Positions 61,601 through 63,690 of a stretch of 64,000 bases of DNA are shown here, piece by piece. Below the pieces are notes generated by a model. It saw nothing but the letters and a program-made list of their open reading frames with translations, had not been told where the DNA came from and searched no databases. Source of the DNA: Notamacropus eugenii (lineage: Eukaryota > Chordata > Mammalia > Diprotodontia > Macropodidae); contig NC_092874.1 in NCBI RefSeq assembly GCF_028372415.1, positions 331,966,651 through 332,030,650 on the forward strand, read 5' to 3'. The translations under genes were made by a program, and so were the position numbers. How positions within the stretch are numbered: position 1 is the stretch's first letter; each line of letters starts with the position of its first letter.

Positions 61601-62734
61601 TTCTATTTTCCACTTGCTGACATAAATTTTGCCTTCCTTTATGCTATTTCTTCCACAAGACTAACCAAAATATGGAGGTTGAGATTGAGGCCAATGACAG
61701 AGGAGCTGACTAAAAATAAAAAGTCTGTCTCTTCTTCCTTGAAACACAACAAAATGCCCCCCAGCAGCTGATCTTATGTGAACCCAATATGATAGTGTGC
61801 TTTCTATTTAAGTACCTATAAGAAAAGGCTTATTGAGAAGACCATTTGTCCCGTACTTCTTTATATGTTATATGTGGGCAGCTAAGTGATACAGTAGATA
61901 CAGCAATGGACCAGAAGTTAAGAAATCTTGAGTTCAGATCCAGCCTCAGACATTAACTGTGTGACCCTGAGCAAGTCATTTAACTTCTGGCTGCCTCAGT
62001 TTCCTCAACTGTAAAATAGGGATAATTGTAGCATCTACCTCACAAATCAAATAAGATAACATTTTTAAGGCACTTAGCACAGTGTTTGGCACATATCACC
62101 CTTGGTGTAATTCAGATAGACTATTTGTAGGTAGCAAACTTCATCAGTCCTCCAGAATTATGGTTGGTCATTACATTGATGAGGGTTTTTAAAGTCTCTC
62201 AAGGTTGTTTTTGTTTTCAGTGTTGCAGTTATTATATAAATTATTTTATATAAAGAAGTTCTCCTAGCTCTGTTCATACTACCTCGGTTCATGTTAATCT
62301 CCCCTACTTTCTCTGAATCTATTCTTTTCTCTAAAGAACTTGTGTTTTTTAGGCTAGTGCCAGGGTTTTTCATACTACAATTTATGCTACTGTAATACTT
62401 TTATACAGAGTGAGGCGCCGGCATGATCATGAAGATATTAAAAACCAAAGATATCCTGAAAACAATGAAAAAAGAAACAAAGAAGACAAAGAAATTCAAA
62501 ATAAAAACACGGAAAGAGAGATGTTGGCAAAAGAGGGAAAGTTACAGTGTGTACCTCAGAAAGTCAAACAGGGAAGAGGAGGAGTGCTGGAAATGGGAAG
62601 AGACAAAGTTTCCCGGCAATCATTAGAAAAATGGAAGCGACAAGATGACAAAGACTTAAGAGAAAAACGTTGTTTTATTTGTGGAAGAGAAGGACATATT
62701 AAAAAAGATTGCCCACAGTATAAAGGAGCTACAG
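4156..62734 (+). CDS. TUT7: TUT7 (ZCCHC6) terminal uridylyltransferase, spliced CDS of 25 coding exons; 3' end outside window
   Basis: TUT7 adds uridines to RNA 3' ends in the cytoplasm: oligo-U on poly(A)-short mRNAs and pre-let-7 with LIN28, mono-U on group II pre-let-7 (known for the mammalian family). All exon junctions below keep phase; lengths sum to 4402 nt, 1467 codons plus one base. Seen in order: disordered basic N-terminus (1-230), C2H2 finger (C242, C245, H258, H264), degenerate nucleotidyltransferase module (about 329-620), acidic linker, CCHC knuckle (C959-C972), catalytic module (about 1004-1320) with D1052, D1054, D1113, and CCHC knuckles at C1341-C1354 and C1447-C1460. The human protein is about 1495 residues, so only some 20-30 are missing. 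The paralogue TUT4 is excluded by the N-terminus (MGDxAKP) and the linker. The ATG at 4156 has A at -3 and G at +4. Confidence 0.97.
5940..6105 (-). repeat. tRNA-derived marsupial SINE, antisense
   Basis: TCTACCAATGCAG ... AATCACACAGCCAGCGTATG reads as the reverse complement of the same SINE type seen in sense at 6185 and 34545, and in antisense at 10660. Confidence 0.6.
6185..6395 (+). repeat. tRNA-derived marsupial SINE
   Basis: AGACCTGCGTTCAAGTCCC carries the B box, followed by GGGCAAGTCACCAAAC and a CAGTGCTCAGTAACTC tail. Same family as 34545-34745 and 35555-35755. Confidence 0.7.
7830..8045 (+). repeat. MIR/THER-type SINE
   Basis: ACTATATGCCAGTCCTGTGC, ATTATCCCCATTTTACAG and TGCCCAGGGTTATACAGC appear in MIR order. 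About 215 bases. Confidence 0.8.
9085..9210 (-). repeat. L2 3'-end fragment, antisense
   Basis: GAAGCACCTCTTACGTGAAG, CTATGTGCTAAGGATACAAA and TTCCCTCC form the reverse complement of the L2 3' UTR. Confidence 0.6.
9853..10031 (+). CDS. TUT7: TUT7 exon 3 (residues 171-230)
   Basis: The acceptor is TAACTTAAG with a poor pyrimidine tract; the donor is AAAG|GTAATG. It encodes the basic ENKKPKKPRKSRRTRK stretch, then GPVIDESVLS and KELLGLRQAEERLKRDC, the conserved pre-finger helix of TUT7. The basic run could serve in RNA binding or nuclear transport (inference). Confidence 0.95.
10275..10391 (+). CDS. TUT7: TUT7 exon 4 (residues 231-269), C2H2 matrin-type zinc finger
   Basis: Thirty-nine codons in phase 0 between TTTCAG and AAAG|GTAAGT. 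Finger C242-x2-C245-x12-H258-x5-H264 ends in EKRHKK. In TUT4/TUT7 this finger belongs to the N-terminal LIN28/pre-let-7 interaction module. Confidence 0.96.
10660..10985 (-). repeat. tRNA-derived marsupial SINE, antisense
   Basis: CAGATGAGGAAACTCCC, TTGCCCAGAATCACACAGCC and GGACTTGAACCCAGG run in reverse order of the sense SINE at 34545. The right edge is uncertain. Confidence 0.65.
11618..11845 (+). repeat. tRNA-derived SINE (MIR/MAR type)
   Basis: GTAGTGTGGTATAGTG head, ATTCAAATCCTGCC B box, CTATAAAATGGGGCTAATTC and CAGGGTTGTTGTGAG tail. Confidence 0.8.
13655..14175. mobile_element. Candidate non-autonomous DNA transposon (Tigger/pogo-like)
   Basis: It interrupts the CR1/L3 alignment. The left end is TACAGTCGATTTTCACTTTA and the right end GAACTGTCTGTA, giving imperfect TACAG/CTGTA termini. 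Length about 520 bases. The family name is a guess. Confidence 0.4.
14490..14600 (+). repeat. L2 3'-end fragment, sense
   Basis: TATCCTTAGCACCTTGCATA, AATAAGCATTTGATAAATGC and TGATTGATTGAG form the typical L2 3' end, inserted in the antisense CR1/L3. Confidence 0.7.
15899..15950. repeat. (CA)n microsatellite
   Basis: Imperfect ACACATGCACATGTATACAC then CACACACACAC. Confidence 0.85.
17300..18140 (+). repeat. RTE-clade LINE remnant, C-terminal part
   Basis: Decayed frames give a YLGHILQVGGELS motif (RTE YLG-x-G block, about 17540) and, near 17790-17870, a YGC-W / TMERH region as in RTE C-termini; compare the copy at 22280-22400. It may be the downstream half of the element at 10480-12960. Confidence 0.6.
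18544..18721 (+). CDS. TUT7: TUT7 exon 5 (residues 270-328 plus 1 nt)
   Basis: Acceptor ATCTTAAG, donor CCAG|GTATTC. It encodes EKHEEQLLTTLPPPTPSQ and the helix AIDKVVEEFGLNNEDLEQRL, the lead-in to the first nucleotidyltransferase fold. Confidence 0.96.
20865..21300 (+). repeat. Marsupial L1 3' end
   Basis: GGCATATACTCCAGAGGTG, TTGATTGGGGAATGGCC and ATGATGCAGAGTGAAATAAA are in the order of the marsupial L1 ORF2 end/3' UTR, as in 57541-58600. Confidence 0.75.
21733..21760. repeat. (TA)n microsatellite
   Basis: TGTGTGTATATATATATATA within the RTE remnant. Confidence 0.85.
22780..22975 (+). repeat. MIR/THER-type SINE
   Basis: AGAGGCAGTATGGTGAAATG head, GGTTCAAATCCTGGTTC B box, GGACCTCAGTTTG core. 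Confidence 0.85.
23770..24055 (+). repeat. Two adjacent MIR-type SINEs
   Basis: The first (about 23770-23855) has TCACAACAACCTTCTGAGGT. The second (about 23860-24055) has TTACAGATGAGGAAG, CTTGCCCAGGGTCACATAGC and GACCCAGGTCCTCTGACTC. Confidence 0.8.
24551..24639 (+). CDS. TUT7: TUT7 exon 6 (residues 329-358), degenerate nucleotidyltransferase core
   Basis: Acceptor TTTTTAG, donor CACT|GTAAGT. It encodes LRLYGSSYSRFGFKNSDLNI. The GS motif (G336-S337) is kept, but the D-x-D pair is D348-L-N350, so the second catalytic Asp is Asn. Known TUT4/TUT7 N-terminal modules are likewise inactive. Confidence 0.97.
25165..25665. repeat. Ancient mammal-wide interspersed repeat (probable DNA transposon), copy 1
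   Basis: AACTTTTTGGTCTCAGGACC, TTATTGAGGACCCC, CCTTTTGTTTATGTG, then AATAAACCCATTACATGTTA. The first part recurs at 59465-59600. The class is not certain from sequence alone. Confidence 0.6.
25795..25915 (+). repeat. MIR-like SINE fragment
   Basis: GAATTTTAGTACTGCAAGGG and TTTCCAGATGAGGAAACTAA. Weak match. Confidence 0.45.
26845..26896 (+). CDS. TUT7: TUT7 exon 7 (residues 359-375 plus 1 nt)
   Basis: Short exon between TTCGTAG and AGTG|GTAAGA, encoding MTQPDVLLLIQENLKNS. Identified by phase and by fit to the TUT7 family sequence between exons 6 and 8. Confidence 0.95.
27065..27270 (+). repeat. MIR-type SINE
   Basis: TAGGACTGGAAGAAATTC, TTTTACACATGAGAAAGTTG, then TCTGCTGACTCCAAATG and TTCTTTCCACTATTGC. 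Confidence 0.7.
27455..27625 (+). repeat. MIR-type SINE
   Basis: AGAATTTTAGAGACCTTGTA, AAGAGAAGATTGAGATCCAG and ATTCCTTCCATGTTACCATG in MIR order. Confidence 0.6.
28245..28360 (+). repeat. tRNA-derived SINE fragment
   Basis: AGTGTAAAGAGCACTGG followed by TGGATTCAGATCCCACTTC. Confidence 0.65.
28400..28525 (-). repeat. L2 3'-end fragment, antisense
   Basis: AAGTATTAAGCACTAATTC, CTGGGATACAAAGAC and TAGTCCCTGCCTTTAAGGA. Confidence 0.75.
28570..28645 (-). repeat. Antisense SINE tail
   Basis: AGGGAACTCCTCGAGGAGGA then CCTCCTCTACCCAAGCAGC resembles the tail of the SINE at 10660 in the same orientation. Confidence 0.4.
29055..29325 (+). pseudogene. RN7SL-like: 7SL (SRP) RNA pseudogene
   Basis: Four landmarks of 7SL RNA appear in order and near-correct spacing: GTCTGAGGCTTGTTGGGTCG (7SL GGCTGAGGCTGGAGGATCG), GATTGGGTATCAGCATTAAG (7SL GATCGGGTGTCCGCACTAAG), AATGGAGCAGGTCAAGCTTC (7SL AACGGAGCAGGTCAAAACTC) and GGGGAGACCCAGTCTCAAAA (7SL GCGAGACCCCGTCTC). 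It has the middle S domain, so it is 7SL itself rather than an Alu-like SINE. The 5' end is eroded and an A-rich tail follows. Probably L1-mobilised and non-functional. Confidence 0.8.
29512..29581 (+). CDS. TUT7: TUT7 exon 8 (residues 376-398 plus 2 nt)
   Basis: Acceptor TTTCCTCAG, donor AAAG|GTCTCA, which is a weak donor. It encodes SFIDIDADFHARVPVVVCRE, the strands before the position of the third catalytic Asp. Confidence 0.95.
30173..30299 (+). CDS. TUT7: TUT7 exon 9 (residues 399-441)
   Basis: Acceptor TTGTTTTAG, donor AAAG|GTAAGT. SGLICKVSAGNENACLTT carries Lys404 where the catalytic module has Asp (GLEVDIS in exon 18), further showing that the first module is inactive. It ends with LVPLVIAFRYWAK. 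Confidence 0.96.
30771..30835 (+). pseudogene. TUT7: Pseudo-exon: partial copy of TUT7 exon 16
   Basis: Sixty-five bases, starting inside exon 16 (the first 36 bases and the true acceptor are absent). The frame is open and keeps two Asp of the catalytic motif as D-Q-D, but the GT donor is mutated to AT. A chance AG precedes it at 30770-30771 without a pyrimidine tract. Confidence 0.85.
30850..31085 (+). repeat. MIR-type SINE (in duplicated unit)
   Basis: AACCCTGTGAGGTAGGCAGG, ATAGATGAGGAAACCAAGTG and AAGATCACACAGCTAG; the paralogous copy is at about 42590-42790. Confidence 0.8.
31297..31555 (+). repeat. Marsupial tRNA-derived SINE, near full length
   Basis: ACAGCTAGGTGGTGCAGTAG head, GAGTTCAAATC B box, GTGTGACCCTGGGTAAGTCA, ATCTGTAAAATGAGCTAGAG, then AAAGAGTCAGAAACAACTGA. 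In the other duplicate the first part of this SINE is deleted. Confidence 0.9.
31735..31927 (-). repeat. Marsupial SINE family B, antisense
   Basis: TCATCTTGACTTTTGTC ... CTCTGGAGGAGAGAGTGGGG ... AGAGTGAAGGACAAACAGCA is the reverse complement of the family at 355 and 58604. Confidence 0.75.
31962..32210 (+). repeat. Marsupial tRNA-derived SINE
   Basis: GGTGGTACAGTGGATAGAGC, CTGGACCTGGAGTCAGGAAA, TCAGGGTATTGTGAAGAT and an AAATGCTAG tail. Confidence 0.85.
32507..32626 (+). CDS. TUT7: TUT7 exon 10 (residues 442-481)
   Basis: Acceptor TATTTTAG, donor ATGG|GTAAGT, phase 0. LCCTDHPEEGGLPPYVFALM and FFLQQRKEPVLPVYLGSW form part of the helical domain of the first module. Confidence 0.97.
32765..33097 (-). 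repeat. L2, antisense, left part
   Basis: TGAATGGCCTTGAATTCC and GGCAGTAGGGAGCCACCAAA match the antisense L2 3' region. The alignment resumes after the L1 insertion at 34310. Confidence 0.7.
33098..34309 (-). mobile_element. 3'-truncated L1 insertion carrying an endonuclease-domain remnant
   Basis: The minus strand at 33217-33558 has an open frame with VNVNGINSPIKR, CCSQETYL, HRVKVKGW and KKAGVAILISDKAK, the L1 ORF2 endonuclease N-terminus. It continues with one frame shift into LNIYTP (to about 33100). The insert is flanked by direct repeats CCACCAAATATTTTTG (33082-33097) and CCACCAAGTATTTTTG (34310-34325). It ends inside ORF2 without a poly(A). 33595-33700 is pyrimidine-rich, and the far 5' part is unassigned. 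Confidence 0.75.
34310..34440 (-). repeat. L2, antisense, right part
   Basis: TTTTTGAACAGAGGAGTGAC continues the L2 broken at 33097. Confidence 0.6.
34545..34745 (+). repeat. tRNA-derived marsupial SINE
   Basis: ACAATGGCTGGAGAGATGGT, CCTCTGTCCCAGAGACTGTA, then GGAGGAGTTTCTCCTTATC and ACCAATAAAATCATGG. Confidence 0.7.
34911..35045 (+). CDS. TUT7: TUT7 exon 11 (residues 482-526)
   Basis: Acceptor TTTCCTAG, donor AAAG|GTCAGA. IEGFSLNKLANFNLKEVEND continues the YLGSW|IEGFSL junction typical of the family. The second half (ITSARDDESSKETS) is a poorly conserved loop. Confidence 0.95.
35555..35755 (+). repeat. tRNA-derived marsupial SINE
   Basis: TGACATAATGAATAGAACTC, GTTCAAAAATTACC, then TTCACTGGTAGAGAGAATCC. 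Confidence 0.65.
36090..36225 (+). repeat. tRNA-derived marsupial SINE fragment
   Basis: TAGGTTCAAGTCCCACATC, CATGGGCAAGTCACATAACT, AGGCAACTCTCTTAAGTCAC. Confidence 0.65.
36295..36600 (-). repeat. CR1/L3 3' fragment, antisense
   Basis: CAATCTCTGCTTGATTGAAA, GGCAGTCCATTCCACTTCTA and TTCCATCCATTGTTCCTAGT match the antisense CR1/L3 3' region. Confidence 0.7.
37225..37465 (+). repeat. MIR-type SINE
   Basis: ACAGCAACCCTGTGAGGC, ATTTTATAGTTAGGAAATTG, CTTCCCACTGCTCCATGCTG. Confidence 0.75.
37673..37853 (+). CDS. TUT7: TUT7 exon 12 (residues 527-586 plus 1 nt)
   Basis: Acceptor CTATTAATAG, donor GAAG|GTATCC. VGQLWVELLRFYALEFNLGD is the PAP/25A-associated domain signature of the first module, ending KDWPKKRIAVE. 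Confidence 0.97.
37854..39152 (+). other. TUT7 intron 12
   Basis: No repeat recognised. It includes a G+C-richer patch (about 38570-38840) and a candidate alternative exon. Confidence 0.55.
38512..38764 (+). other. Candidate alternative (poison) exon in intron 12
   Basis: A strong acceptor (a T-rich run then TTTTTTTTTCAAG) precedes 38512 and a consensus donor GGAG|GTAAGC follows 38764. Joined to exon 12 in its phase, the frame stays open for 53 codons and stops at TGA 38670-38672, 92 nt before the donor, which would predict nonsense-mediated decay. This is splice-signal reading only; it may be a decoy. Confidence 0.3.
39153..40252 (+). CDS. TUT7: TUT7 exon 13 (residues 587-953), end of first module and acidic linker
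   Basis: The largest exon (1100 nt), between GTTACAG and CAAG|GTAAAA. It starts DPYSIKRNVARTLNSQ and YILHCLRATYKYFAIPH, closing the first module. A long, poorly conserved acidic linker follows, with Glu/Asp runs near residues 740-752 and 850-858 and the conserved blocks DMDGESTEGTDELEDS and HSVQGQTS. It ends SDLFYEFSKPVFTKGK before the knuckle. The linker is predicted to be disordered. Confidence 0.97.
40253..40609 (+). other. TUT7 intron 13
   Basis: Short AT-rich intron with no recognisable element. Confidence 0.7.
40610..40760 (+). CDS. TUT7: TUT7 exon 14 (residues 954-1003 plus 1 nt), CCHC zinc knuckle 1
   Basis: Acceptor TTCATGTAG, donor TACA|GTAAGT. CSLCKREGHLKKDC gives C959-x2-C962-x4-H967-x4-C972. 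It then reads PLPPLTPRFSNILDQVCIQC, the start of the catalytic module. Confidence 0.98.
40761..41687 (+). other. TUT7 intron 14
   Basis: AT-rich, with an antisense L1 fragment at 41085-41335 and otherwise nothing recognised. Confidence 0.6.
41085..41335 (-). repeat. Marsupial L1 3'-region fragment, antisense
   Basis: ACAAATGTCCACATTGGATA, TCATTCTGTTGTACTCTGAG and CTTCATCATCAGTCCCCTG resemble the antisense 3' part of a marsupial L1; the neighbouring consensus segment appears at 62148-62325. Confidence 0.5.
41688..41774 (+). CDS. TUT7: TUT7 exon 15 (residues 1004-1032 plus 1 nt)
   Basis: Acceptor TTTAAACAG, donor CCAG|GTAAGG. DFSATALEDQAREHIRQNLE and SFIRQEFP form the helix before the GS motif of the active nucleotidyltransferase fold. 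Confidence 0.97.
41775..42439 (+). other. TUT7 intron 15
   Basis: 665 bases, AT-rich, no element recognised. Confidence 0.65.
42440..42540 (+). CDS. TUT7: TUT7 exon 16 (residues 1033-1066), catalytic GS and D-x-D motifs
   Basis: Acceptor TTTCTAACAG, donor TGAG|GTAGAG (suboptimal). KLSLFGSSKNGFGFKQSDLD: G1040-S1041 form the GS motif, and D1052 and D1054 are the metal-binding Asp of the DNA polymerase beta-like fold. Bases 42476-42540 are the parent of the pseudo-exon at 30771-30835. Confidence 0.98.
42549..42575. repeat. (GAT)n microsatellite
   Basis: GATGATGATGATGATGATGA begins nine bases after exon 16. The intron 9 copy has only GACAATAATGATGATAAAGG here. Confidence 0.9.
43396..43567 (-). 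repeat. Marsupial SINE family B, antisense
   Basis: TCATCTTGACTTTTGTCTTG ... CTCTGGAGGAGAGAATGAGG, paralogous to 31735-31927. Confidence 0.7.
43625..43725 (-). repeat. L2 3'-end fragment, antisense
   Basis: TTAAGCACTTATTATGTATT, GGGATACAAAGAAAA and CAGTCTCTGCCCTCAAGGTG. Confidence 0.75.
43870..43927 (+). CDS. TUT7: TUT7 exon 17 (residues 1067-1085 plus 1 nt)
   Basis: Acceptor TTGTTCCAG, donor TCAG|GTACTC. GLDCIRMIEELSRVLKKHS is a helix of the catalytic module. Confidence 0.97.
45160..45270 (+). repeat. MIR-type SINE fragment
   Basis: AATCACAAATTTAGAGCTAG, CCCTCATTTTACAACCAAGG and GCCAGAGATTTGCCCAG. Confidence 0.65.
45270..46230 (-). repeat. L2, antisense (copy 1 of cluster)
   Basis: TTTTCCAGGCTCAAAGGCCA, AGAGCCAATGAAAGTTTTTG, TATGGTATGGTCAAATTC and CAATTAAGAGGTTGCTGATT follow the antisense order of the L2 3' region, with internal deletions. 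Confidence 0.65.
46265..48650 (-). repeat. L2, antisense (copy 2), with reverse transcriptase remnants
   Basis: The minus strand carries L2 RT traces: an HADDS box, the decayed Y-A-D-D (about 47470-47493), and IHSAAKVIFLKYKSDHV (about 47130-47180). The 3' UTR is on the left, with ATTGAGTGCCTACTATGCAT at about 46290 and GGCAACATGCAAATAAATAG near 46720. The largest old L2 piece in the window, with many stops. Confidence 0.75.
48655..49165 (+). repeat. CR1/L3 3' end, sense
   Basis: ACTGGAGCGTATCCTGAGAA, ATCCTATGAGGAATAGTTAC, AGATACTTGAAGAGTTGTG, GTAACAATTAGAGC and CACCTCTGTGATCCCTTC match the CR1/L3 RT C-terminus and 3' end. An AT-rich stretch (49035-49085) interrupts it. Confidence 0.75.
49300..50095 (-). 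repeat. L2, antisense (copy 3 of cluster)
   Basis: GAGAGACCAGTTGGAAGACT, CACTAGGCAGTTGGAGGCAC and ATGAAGTTTGGCAACAAAAG follow the antisense L2 order. Confidence 0.6.
50604..50707 (+). CDS. TUT7: TUT7 exon 18 (residues 1086-1120), third catalytic Asp
   Basis: Acceptor CCATCCTAG, donor ATTG|GTAAGA. LRNVLPITTAKVPIVKFFHV then RSGLEVDISLYNTL; D1113 completes the catalytic triad with D1052 and D1054. Confidence 0.98.
50708..51180 (+). other. TUT7 intron 18
   Basis: 473 bases, AT-rich, no element recognised. Confidence 0.7.
51181..51270 (+). CDS. TUT7: TUT7 exon 19 (residues 1121-1150)
   Basis: Acceptor TTTGTAACAG, donor CAAAG|GTGAGT, phase 0 at both ends. ALHNTRLLAAYSSIDPRVKY and CYTMKVFTK match the central helical segment. 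Confidence 0.98.
51271..51894 (+). other. TUT7 intron 19
   Basis: A MIR-like SINE at about 51425-51630 (ATAGCTATAACACCTTGGG, TCATTTGTAAAATAAAG). The rest is AT-rich without features. Confidence 0.55.
51895..52008 (+). CDS. TUT7: TUT7 exon 20 (residues 1151-1188)
   Basis: Acceptor CCCCGTAG, donor AGAG|GTGGGC. MCDIGDASRGSLSSYAYTLM and VLYFLQQRDPPVIPVLQE. The SSYA motif contributes to UTP recognition in TUTases (family knowledge). Confidence 0.98.
52285..52540 (+). repeat. MIR/THER-type SINE
   Basis: GGTTTCAAATCATGCCTCG, CATGAGCAAGTCACTGAAAT, ATTTCCTCCTCTGCAAAATA. Confidence 0.75.
52590..52965 (+). repeat. L2 3' end, sense, with internal microsatellite
   Basis: CTTCAAGGCCTGTTTCAGGC, CAAACTCCTAGCATTATGCC and GGTACTTAATAAATGTTGC in L2 order. 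A (CA)n(TC)n run lies at 52686-52740. Confidence 0.8.
52980..53057 (+). CDS. TUT7: TUT7 exon 21 (residues 1189-1214)
   Basis: Acceptor TCTATTTTAG, donor ATTG|GTAGGT, phase 0. IYEEEKRPEIIVDGWNTYFF then DRISEL. Confidence 0.96.
53058..53577 (+). other. TUT7 intron 21
   Basis: 520 bases, AT-rich, no element recognised. Confidence 0.7.
53578..53755 (+). CDS. TUT7: TUT7 exon 22 (residues 1215-1273 plus 1 nt), PAP-associated domain
   Basis: Acceptor CCCTCTAG, donor GAAG|GTACAG. SVGELWLGLLRFYTEEFDFK is the PAP-associated signature of the active module. It ends KKQWTSKYIVIE, parallel to KKRIAVE at the end of exon 12, reflecting the internal duplication of the protein. Confidence 0.98.
53756..55661 (+). 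other. TUT7 intron 22
   Basis: 1.9 kb of AT-rich sequence. I recognise no repeat, RNA gene or exon in it. Confidence 0.6.
55662..55709 (+). CDS. TUT7: TUT7 exon 23 (residues 1274-1289 plus 1 nt)
   Basis: A 48-nt microexon-like coding exon between CACTTAG and AAAA|GTAAGT. PFDLNHNLGAGLSRK is the conserved turn near the active site. Confidence 0.97.
55787..55878 (+). CDS. TUT7: TUT7 exon 24 (residues 1290-1320)
   Basis: Follows a 77-base intron (55710-55786). Acceptor TTGTTCTTAG, donor AATG|GTAAGT. TNFIMKAFINGRRVFGIPVK then GFPKEYPSKM closes the catalytic module. Confidence 0.98.
56535..56582. repeat. (CA)n microsatellite
   Basis: ACGCACGCATGCATGCACAC then CACACACACAC. Confidence 0.9.
56600..56765 (+). 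repeat. tRNA-derived SINE, 3' part
   Basis: CTCAACTGTACACTGGGAAT, CCAGGATTGTTGTGAGCGTC, TAGTAGGTTCTACATAAATG. Confidence 0.75.
56850..56975 (+). repeat. L2 3' end, sense
   Basis: GAGAGTAAAGGCTGTTTTCT, TTTCGTCCCTAGTGCTTACA and CACTGAATGCAC. Confidence 0.65.
57072..57187 (+). CDS. TUT7: TUT7 exon 25 (residues 1321-1358 plus 2 nt), CCHC zinc knuckle 2
   Basis: Acceptor TTCTTCTAG, donor GAAA|GTAAGT. EYFFDPEVLTEGELAPNDRC leads into C1341-RI-C1344-GKIG-H1349-FMKD-C1354. In human TUT7 this knuckle contacts the RNA U tail (family knowledge). Confidence 0.98.
57275..57540 (-). repeat. Marsupial tRNA-derived SINE, full length, antisense
   Basis: It ends TGCACCACCTAGCTGCCCA, the reverse complement of the SINE head. 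It also contains GATTTGAACTCAGGTCTTC and TTTGCCATTTCCTTCTCCAG. It abuts the L1 that follows. Confidence 0.9.
57541..58600 (+). repeat. Marsupial L1 3' end
   Basis: CTCACTAATAATTAAGGAAA, CCATTCTGGAAAGCAATATG, CAAAGAGATCAAAGAAAGAT and GGTGAACAAATTGTGGTATA are the C-terminal coding and 3' UTR landmarks of L1 ORF2, with many stops and a TATG/TGTA microsatellite near 58020-58085. Confidence 0.85.
58604..58745 (+). repeat. Marsupial SINE family B
   Basis: GTCCTTCATCCTCAAAGAGG, ACCATGATATCAGG, TAAGTGAGGGAGGGCTGTGC and CTCACTTTCTCATC. Confidence 0.75.
59105..59370 (+). repeat. MIR-type SINE split by an A run
   Basis: TGACATTTATTTAGCACTTT, an 18-base A run, CAGCAGGGGAAACTGAG and TAGGATTTGAACTCATG. 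Confidence 0.75.
59455..59690. repeat. Ancient interspersed repeat, copy 2
   Basis: CTCAAACTTTTTGGTCTCAG, AAATTATTGAGGACCAC and CTTTTGTTTGTGTG match 25165-25260 in the same orientation. Confidence 0.55.
60345..60530 (+). repeat. MIR/THER-type SINE
   Basis: CCCAGGTTCAAAACCCATC, AAGCCTCAGTTTCCTCATGT, GGAGGTTAGATTAGATCAC. Confidence 0.8.
61875..62110 (+). repeat. Marsupial tRNA-derived SINE
   Basis: GGGCAGCTAAGTGATACAGT head, GAGTTCAGATCCAGCC B box, CTCAGTTTCCTCAACTGTAA, CACTTAGCACAGTGTTTGGC. Confidence 0.85.
62148..62325 (-). repeat. Marsupial L1 3'-region fragment, antisense
   Basis: TTATGGTTGGTCATTACATT, AGGGTTTTTAAAGTCTCTCA and AGAAGTTCTCCTAGCTCTGT. It ends about 80 bases before the exon 26 acceptor. 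Confidence 0.55.
62409..62734 (+). CDS. TUT7: TUT7 exon 26 (residues 1359-1467 plus 1 nt), CCHC zinc knuckle 3
   Basis: Acceptor TTTATACAG, donor ACAG|GTATGG. A basic, disordered stretch (VRRRHDHEDIKNQRYPENN) leads to EKWKRQDDKDLREKR, then C1447-FI-C1450-GREG-H1455-IKKD-C1460. The final short exon (about 20-30 residues in the human protein) is not in the window. Confidence 0.97.
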
Positions 62735-62849
62735 GTATGGTAATAACAACCTAGTATTTGTAGGAGGCATTTTGGAAATGTCCATTTTAAGAATTCTTTA
62801 GTGCTTATTCATTTGCTAAGTTGAACAAACATGTTTGTTCCAGAAATAA

Positions 62850-63182
62850 GAATCGATCCTTCCTCTTACCAAGGCTACCTCCTTATCCCATCCAGTCTCC
62901 TCTAGCAGACCTCCACAGTCATCATGTATCTCTCTAATTCATTGACTCTTTCTCATCTACAAACATGCCCAAGCCTCCCCCTCCTTAAACTCTTACGTCT
63001 CCTGAAGCAGCTGTAGCTCTCCCGTTCCAAGCTAAACTTCTAGACAAGCTGTCTTCTCTTCCTCTCTTTACTTATTTTTCGATGCAGGTTGGCTTCTGAT
63101 CTCATTTCTCCACCAAAACCATTCTCTCCAAAGTTATCAGTGATTTCTCAATTGCTAAATCTAATGGCTTTTTCTCAGTTCT
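62850..63182 (+). repeat. L2, sense, 5' piece of RT
   Basis: ACAAACATGCCCAAGCCTCC, CCAAAGTTATCAGTGATTTC, ATTGCTAAATCTAATGGCTT. It breaks off at CTCATCCTTC. Confidence 0.75.
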
Positions 63183-63690
63183 CATCCTTCAACAAGTATT
63201 TATTAAGTGTTGAGCACCATATGCATGACATAGAATACAGTACAGTAGAATAAAAGCCCAAAACCCCTGCCCTTACTGAGCTCACATTCTAATAGGGGAG
63301 AGGTCATTCAAACAGCTGAACAAAAAAAAAGGAATGAGAAAGTCTTCTTACAGAAGGTGAAATTTTAGCTAAGACTTTGAGGAAGCCAAAAGGAAGAGAT
63401 GAGGATGAAGATAGTTATAGACATGAGGGATAGCCAGTAGAAATGGCAGAGTCAGGAGATTAAATATCTTGTGGGAGAAACAGCAAGGAGGCCATGACAC
63501 CAAATCATAACTGGAGAGTTAGTAAGGATCTGAAGACAAAGGATCTTCTCTTTGATCCTGGGGGTAATTGGGAACTACTGAAATTTGTTGAGTAGAGGCA
63601 TAACAGCCAGACCTGTGCTTTAGGACAGTGAATAGAGGGTTGACTTCACTGGGGACAGACTTGAGACAGAGATATCAACCAGAAGGTTGG
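63183..63690 (-). repeat. L2 3' end, antisense, inserted in the sense L2
   Basis: AACAAGTATTTATTAAGTGT, CCCTGCCCTTACTGAGCTCA, GAAACAGCAAGGAGGCCATG and TTGATCCTGGGGGTAATTGG. It lies between two parts of one sense L2. Confidence 0.75.

Larger units (their letters stand above)
57188..62408 (+). other. TUT7 intron 25
   Basis: 5.2 kb with an antisense SINE, an L1 3' end and more SINEs. 59690-60340 and 60535-61870 have no confident feature, although a decayed SINE head may lie near 61105-61170. Confidence 0.6.

Noticed and set aside
4156..62734. Assignment to the paralogue TUT4 (ZCCHC11)
   Set aside because: The N-terminus, exon 13 linker and C-terminal region fit TUT7, not TUT4.
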